A DNA stretch of 64,000 bases, from the NCBI GenBank assembly GCA_964006375.1, contig OZ023269.1, positions 127,085,723-127,149,722 on the forward strand, written 5' to 3'. Of this stretch, positions 59,051 to 64,000 are shown in pieces (position 1 is the first letter of the stretch; every line of letters begins with the position of its first letter). The notes under the pieces are model-generated. The model did no database searches and was not told where the DNA came from. It saw only the letters and a list, made by a program, of their open reading frames with translations. The translations under genes were made by a program, and so were the position numbers. This DNA comes from Tillus elongatus (Eukaryota > Arthropoda > Insecta > Coleoptera > Cleridae).

Positions 59051-59211
59051 AAGTGAAGATTGGAGCCTGTGATAGGCATTGATAAGTACACTAGGAGAAA
59101 CCCAAATCACCACAACACATCTTTTTAAAGATCTAACGTGGTTAGCGAAACGATCGCTAGGTCTTTAAAAAGATGTGTTGTGGTGATTTGGGTTTCTCCA
59201 AGTGTATTTAA
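59051..59211. mobile_element. PLE-type hairpin insertion inside the R1-like RT
   Basis: A 161 bp insertion flanked by the perfect 11 bp duplication ATTTAGTGTCT (59040-59050, 59212-59222). The left half starts AAGTGAAGATTGGAGCCTGT and the right half ends GGTTTCTCCAAGTGTATTTA. The arms ACCCAAATCACCACAACACA / TGTGTTGTGGTGATTTGGGT are perfect complements. The centre keeps a fragment of the hammerhead-like block (GTTAGCGAAACGATCGC). Confidence 0.9.
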
Positions 59212-59395
59212 ATTTAGTGTCTCTTGAAGAATATTTGAAAGTTCCTCTTCAGATTTACCTCCAACCATTATGACAAGATCATCCGCATACGCCTGGACCT
59301 CAACCTTCCACAATTCCAGGATAGCCAGCAAATCGTCCACAAAGGGGGATAATACTCCTCCCTGCGGGCACCCCCTCGCAGACCTGATGCTGACC

Positions 59396-59410
59396 ACCCC
59401 CCCCCCCCCC
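59396..59410. repeat. Poly-C run
   Basis: About 14 C within the RT frame of the R1-like LINE; likely expanded and a source of frameshift. Confidence 0.9.
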
Positions 59411-59824
59411 TGCAACGAGTTAATGATGGTCCGATTGTGCAGCATGCTACCGATCCAGCCACAAATGGTAGATCCACCCCTTTAGCGATAGAACTTCGCA
59501 AAGGGAGTTAGTGCATTGTTTAAATGCTCATTCAATGTCAAGAAACGCAGACACCGCCATCTCCCTGTTATCCAGAGAGTGTGTGATTTTCTCAAGAAGG
59601 TTATCGAGTGCTAATTCAGTAGATTTGCCAGTTTGTTGGGTATAATGGTGGGTATTGAGGGGGTACTTCACACACACTATATAGCAAGATCAGATTTCTA
59701 AGTAAAAAGAAAAAACAGTTTAAAGCATTTAATGTTGTTCCTAAAAGTCAAAATGTTTGGGGTTGACATCTTTGGGTGAGTTGAATATGAAGGCTTTTTC
59801 TTTCCAAACAAATACTTTATTCCT

Positions 59825-59868
59825 CGTCCCGACGCGTTTCGACCTTTTCAACTGGTCATCCTCAGGGG
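59825..59868 (-). ncRNA. Hammerhead-like core, type 2 (left arm)
   Basis: Minus strand: CCC, CTGAGGA, T, GACC stem II with AGTTGAAAA loop and GGTC, GAAAC, GC, GTC, GGGA. CCC/GGG can form stem I; ACGCGT is palindromic, so stem III could form between two molecules. Confidence 0.6.
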
Positions 59869-60027
59869 AATCTAGAATTTTACAAAGGGCTTGTCAGAAA
59901 AACTGAGTTTTCCGGTAGACTACTTCTGCGAGGGCAGAAGTCTTTTATACTCTGTATTGTGCCCTCGCAGAAGTAGTCTACCGGAAAACTCAGTTTTTCT
60001 GACAAGCCTTTTGTAAAATTCTAGATT

Positions 60028-60070
60028 TCCCTGAGGATGACCAGTTGAAAAGGTCGAAACGCGTCGGGAC
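60028..60070 (+). ncRNA. Hammerhead-like core, type 2 (right arm)
   Basis: Same core on the plus strand: CTGAGGA (60031-60037), stem II GACC/GGTC, GAAAC (60056-60060), GTC (60063-60065), then GGGAC pairing with TTTCC upstream. Confidence 0.6.
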
Positions 60071-60138
60071 AAGGAATAAAGTATTTGTTTGAACAGAAAA
60101 AGCCTTTTTATTCAACTCACCCAAAAAAGCATTTAATG

Positions 60139-60350
60139 AATAAAAAAAATTGGATGCCACTGTGAATTAGCTACCATAACACACTTGCTGGGTCCAGTTT
60201 TGCTTTTAAACCGATTTCTTTGGACGACTACCTTGCCGTATGACTATATTTGTTTATATTTTTAAAGTTTAATTAACGGAATAACTTCACATCTTTAAAG
60301 CTAATTTATGAAAATTCGCTATCATAACGTACTTCCTGCATCGGCACATT
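60139..60350. repeat. Family X fragments
   Basis: GCTACCATAACACACTTGCT (60170) and AAAATTCGCTATCATAACGT (60307) are two successive end motifs, about 137 bases apart. Confidence 0.65.
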
Positions 60351-60369
60351 TTATATGCAATTTCAGTCC

Positions 60370-60603
60370 TTAATATGAAATAGTACAGGCGAAGCTCATG
60401 TGTTTGGAAAAACCATTCCAGAATTTGGATGCTCTAGAAAGGAATGATGATTCGTAGTCAACTATTCTACTAGTGGGTAATTTGTTGCCAAAGGTGTGCG
60501 CATTTTTACTAACCGAGTTTTCCGAATGAAAGTCACAAGTAGGGGAACTACCGAAGCAATTTCTGATGAGCAATGTCTGTCGTTGAAGACATCGTGACGT
60601 CAA
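60370..60603 (-). mobile_element. Possible non-LTR RT C-terminal relic
   Basis: An open frame of 77 codons with SRIVDYESSFLSRASKFWNG, which resembles the C-terminal 'SFLPRTSKLWNSLP' motif of many non-LTR RTs, including LINE-A. It is isolated, with no RT palm nearby, so it could be chance. Confidence 0.35.
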
Positions 60604-61999
60604 GAAATAATGCCATGTTTTAATTTTTTCATTGCACCACTTGTCCAGAAAGCTGTCATTTTAATTCAAAAACCCTAACAAGAAAAAACAAGCCCTTGTG
60701 AGGCTAGAGCAGAAGTCTCTACATCCATATTTAGGTGTAATTTTAGCTTAAATTTAAAGTGTACGTGTACGTCTACAAATGTATTGTCAGGTTTTGTGGC
60801 AATTTTACAGATTTCTCTCACGTTTATTTGTATTTAGGGGTAAATGCTGTAGGAAAAATACTTGGCAAGATGAGACAAATATTATGACAGTTTACTCATG
60901 CAAAGCTGGGAATCGGATATTAAAACTGCTGGTTCTCCTCTAATAGCCCGTGGACATTTCCGTTTCTTACTTTGGGAATTGTCACTTTTCTTATTTCATC
61001 GGGATCAATATTTGTTTGGGACGGTCTTATAAGTTTACAGCCAATTTATGGCCACGTTTACTCTACTTTTCCAGATTTCCAATTATTGGGAACATATTTC
61101 GATAGAAAAACTACAAGACATTCTTTCCAATTTCGTGTTATTCGCCATATTTTACAAGTCGCTGAAACTTCAGGAACTGAAATGCTATACGTTAAAATAT
61201 AAAAGGTCACGATAAAACTACAGGGATTTGCCTCGTTTAGCACACTCCTTGTACTCAATGGAAATATTACTTTCAATCGGGAAATGTCACTTTCTGTTAT
61301 TGTCTTGAAATACAGCAATTCAGATTGATTTTTCTTTATATACGATACTTCAGCTCAGAAAAAAATAACATGCCTTCATTTGACAAGGTAAGCATACGTT
61401 TATGAAACAAGGTTCTTTTTTTATTGTATTTAAAAAACTGCTGGTATATTTGTTTCATAAAATGATGATCGCAAACATTTAAAGAGCCGGTTTAAATTTA
61501 TATTTAACAAAACAAAGACTATTCATGTTAATTACGATGTTTAAAAGTTCTATTCAATAAAATTGGCTCTAAAAAATTGTAATCGTATATGGATTACTTA
61601 TTAGAAACGTTATAATATGCGTCTGAGCAGAGTTCTGTGAAAAAATAGTATGTTTAACCGCATACTTTTCATATTTATTTCATAATTTCAAGAAACTGAC
61701 ATCACCAACTGCTTTCCAAAATACAGAAGACTTAGACCAACAAATAGCGTCTCATCCTAGTTATTTTAGTAGTCAATTTAAATACCTTACATGTAAAAAA
61801 ATATTACATAATATAATGCCCAAGAAATAATAATGTGGAAAGGGATAAGAATTTTTACAAACACTTTTGTAGAGTTTTCAATTCTTTTTTTACTTATTTA
61901 ATCTCTTTTTCGGCATGTTTTCATCTAAATAATAGTGTTGAGACATGAGTTTGTGAGTGCCTACCATTCTAGTCTTTAATCAGTAATATCCTCAGGAAA
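60604..61999. other. No gene seen
   Basis: AT-rich DNA. Frames at 60972-61202 (+) and 61058-61318 (-) overlap and show no motif. Confidence 0.5.
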
Positions 62000-62250
62000 T
62001 AAACATTTTTTATTAAAGGTAGACCTACCGTAGAAAGATTCATATTGTGCTGAAGACATCTGGAACTATCTCCAAATCATAATATCAACCTTCAGCAAGA
62101 TGATGCACTTCCGCATTATCTCACACAGTGACGAAGTAGTTACATGCAGCCATTCTCTGAAAATAGTTTATAGTGAGGGCAATCCGCATTTCCACTGAAT
62201 CATTTTCTGTTTGATCACGTAAAAAATCAAGTTAATATTAAAGCTTGAAA
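62000..62250 (+). mobile_element. mariner-like transposase relic 3
   Basis: Reads NLQQDDALPHYLTQ (about 62088-62130), parallel to the QQDGAPPHY catalytic block, then AFPLNHFLFDHVKNQV (about 62187-62234), parallel to the SPDLTPLDFFLWGHLKNQV region. Frames are broken between them. Weaker than relics 1 and 2. Confidence 0.5.
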
Positions 62251-63275
62251 GCCTGAAAGATTTGAAAAATCTACAAGAAATTATAACAAACTGTTATTTA
62301 AGTAAATAGACGTCAGACAGTCTTGTCAAATTCGACTTAACTAAAACCTAGAACTGTCTGATTCCAGAAAAACACAGTATCGACCTACTAAACTTTAACA
62401 TGGAAGGCAACTTTTTTTTTCGAAACTCATCTGTGCCAATTACCAATATTGATTTGCAAGATAGTTGGTTGTCTGTTTAGAGCCAAAAATCGGCTTGCAC
62501 ATCAGCATCAACAGGTCAAGTTAATTTTAAGTCTCAAGAGTAGATTACTCAATTACTCTCGGTTTCAAAATATTTCGATTTTTAAATTAATGACCGAATA
62601 TATAAAGGTTGAGCAACATTTCACTAAAAAGAAGAGATTATTTCACCCAAAAAAACATTAATTATACTGAAAGGAAAGTAAAAAACATCAAACGCTTTGT
62701 TGTTATGCACACAACATGGTGTTTCCCAGCATTTTCACATCTGACCCGAATTTAGCGAGCAACAAAACTATAAAGATCGACCTGTGTTTGTAGGAAGTCG
62801 TGTTTTCGCTAATTGATTCTCCAGAACCCGGGAATAGTGTCTAGTGTCTACCAAGAATCCTAGAGTCCCCTAATAGTTCGTGCCCAGACCCAGACGGACT
62901 CTAAGAACTTGTCTCCGACGAATTATTGCTCCAAAGTTTTTCTCTAAAAGCTTGTTAGTTGAGTGCATCATTTTATTTCACAAATCAACAATGATTCTTA
63001 TACGAATTTATTGTTGTCCATTTAAAAAATGAAACACTTTAATTCCACGTCGTACATTAGCTAGTTGCTAGTTAACTGTTTTCTTTCTCAAATTTCTTGC
63101 TACAGAGAAAGGAAAGATAAATATAAGAGAGAATAAAGCGTGTGATACATGTTTCGGATACTAAAATTAAAATCGACGATGTTTGTTTTTCTGCTACTGT
63201 GGTTTCGGATCAGCTATATCATGTTATTTTTTAGTAAACACCCCTTTTTAATAATTTTAATACAAATTATGTCAT
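62251..63275. other. No gene seen
   Basis: AT-rich DNA, no feature supported. Confidence 0.5.
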
Positions 63276-63289
63276 AACTTTTTCAGTTA

Positions 63290-63630
63290 GAGCCTTGGTG
63301 GTTTGGTGGTAAGAACGTGTGCCTCTGAACCAATGGGTACTAAGTTCTATCTCAGGGTTCTCCTTTCGCTTTTTCAGTACATACTGTACAATTAACATCA
63401 ACCGAGATTGTGACATTGTATTTGAGCAAGTTGCATGTCTGTACGTTCCGCCCTTCGGAGGGAGCGTAAAACCGTCGGTCCCGTGTCGATGCAATGTTGG
63501 ACACGTTAAAGATCCCCACCCTCCTTATAAAAAGGCAGGGGTTCGGCCAAATTTCCAGGATAGCGAGGTGAAACTGCTCCCTGGCGTCCGTGATTGGCCA
63601 TAGCAGTGAAAATAGACCGACTCTAAAAAA
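63290..63630 (+). mobile_element. SINE-A, full-length, with perfect target duplication
   Basis: A 341 bp copy flanked by AACTTTTTCAGTTA (63276-63289, 63631-63644). Head GAGCCTTGGTGGTTTGGTGG, decayed box B (AAGTTCTATCTC), body with GAGCAAGTTGCATGTCTGTA and GGCCAAATTTCCAGGATAG, tail GACCGACTCTAAAAAAA. The perfect duplication suggests a fairly recent insertion, although the head has several changes. Confidence 0.92.
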
Positions 63631-63703
63631 AACTTTTTCAGTTATTGGATATTAAAAAATAAATTAGAATAAGATAAAAACGGTTAACCATAACAATATA
63701 CAC

Positions 63704-64000
63704 ACATACGTACATTTTCCGATTGGTCTACAGCTTTTAGTGCTTTTTTAAAATTAACTAATGAGGAGATTCCGACTTTTGAATTTTGAAAAAAATATAT
63801 TCAAATAAGCGCGAACTAGGCCCCCTAGAACCCATATCCAGGATCGAAAACCGTTTACCTTTCAAATGTTTTTGGAGCTTTCGGAATAAATAACAGGTAT
63901 ACAAACATACGTACATTTTCCGATTGGTCTACAGCTTTTAGTGATTTTTTTAAATTAACTAATGAGGAGATCCCGACTTTTGAAGTTTGAAAAAAATAAT
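63704..64000. repeat. Family X tandem units, period 201, running off the window
   Basis: ACATACGTACATTTTCCGAT starts at 63704 and 63905. Both units continue with GGTCTACAGCTTTTAGTG and AATTAACTAATGAGGAGAT. The first unit goes on to GCGCGAACTAGGCCCCCTAG, shared with 4155-4185. Confidence 0.85.

Larger units (their letters stand above)
57724..59662 (-). mobile_element. R1-like LINE with RT and RNase H, 5'-truncated
   Basis: Minus strand, from the high end: TGKSTELALDNLLEKITHSL, DNREMAVSAFLDIE, then GCPQGGVLSPF (about 59375) and VQAYADDLVIMVGGKSEEEL (YADD intact, about 59302-59243). After the nested hairpin: CLNPRKTSIVPF and EKYLEVTLDKKLNW. RNase H follows, with WYTDGSKTSKEAGAVAYG (about 58542), HQAEVHATEMCA and IKIYSDSQAEIKAL (to about 58325), all three acidic sites kept. 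The 3' UTR holds the reverse complement of GGTCTAATGTGGCTCACGCC. GTACTTCACA at 57714-57723 and 59663-59672 is the likely duplication. At least two frameshifts. Confidence 0.83.
59735..60125. mobile_element. Long hairpin insertion with a hammerhead-like core in each arm
   Basis: A 391 bp insertion flanked by AAAGCATTTAATG (59722-59734, 60126-60138, 13 bp perfect). The arms 59774-59935 and 59961-60122 are nearly perfect reverse complements around a 25-base loop. It lies in a family X copy whose end motif resumes at 60170. No protein is encoded. Confidence 0.9.

Noticed and set aside
60972..61318. Overlapping frames on both strands as a nested gene pair
   Set aside because: Neither shows a domain or coding bias distinct from surrounding AT-rich DNA.

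Overview
This looks like a piece of a large, AT-rich animal genome, most likely an arthropod. The guess rests on repeat content: 5'-truncated non-LTR elements with RNase H domains of the type common in insects, mariner-like transposases, Penelope-like elements (PLEs), tRNA-derived SINEs and long (TA)n arrays. I found no convincing host gene. Every open frame over about 60 codons that I could recognise is a decayed transposable element or translated simple repeat. Species and clade labels come from recognising motifs by eye, not from a search.

Layout. 1-1005, 2236-3400, 18550-19790 (with a 200-N gap) and 22315-23445 are four copies of one YADD-box non-LTR family, here called LINE-A; 12520-13390 is a more distant relative. 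4090-5575, 8470-9310, 19830-20790, 25157-26780, 27945-28760, 52090-52230, 55310-55690, 60126-60350 and 63704-64000 hold pieces of an abundant non-coding repeat, here called family X, often next to (TA)n. 14979-16510 is a GC-rich, internally repetitive retroposon with a pentanucleotide tail. 29790-30978 holds two mariner remnants. 34742-37210 holds an RNase H LINE tail followed by a PLE that is split by another RNase H LINE. 38118-38916 is a second copy of that LINE on the other strand. 40200-42060 is a CR1/L2-like EN-RT relic. 43204-45010 holds two PLE GIY-YIG fragments, one split by a solo LTR. 45892-46260 and 48180-50060 are RTE-like relics, the second carrying two different SINEs. 57612-60350 is a nest of PLE terminal repeats, an R1-like LINE and hairpin insertions.

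The most interesting signal is a set of hammerhead-ribozyme-like cores in the PLE-type terminal repeats. Two core types occur, each followed by a short palindromic stem III. Three insertions are long inverted repeats built from such repeats, and each is flanked by its own 11-14 bp target-site duplication (32405-32820, 59051-59211, 59735-60125). Many other insertions have target duplications that can be read exactly, so the relative order of insertions can be worked out. Stretches not listed as elements are AT-rich DNA in which I see no supportable gene.
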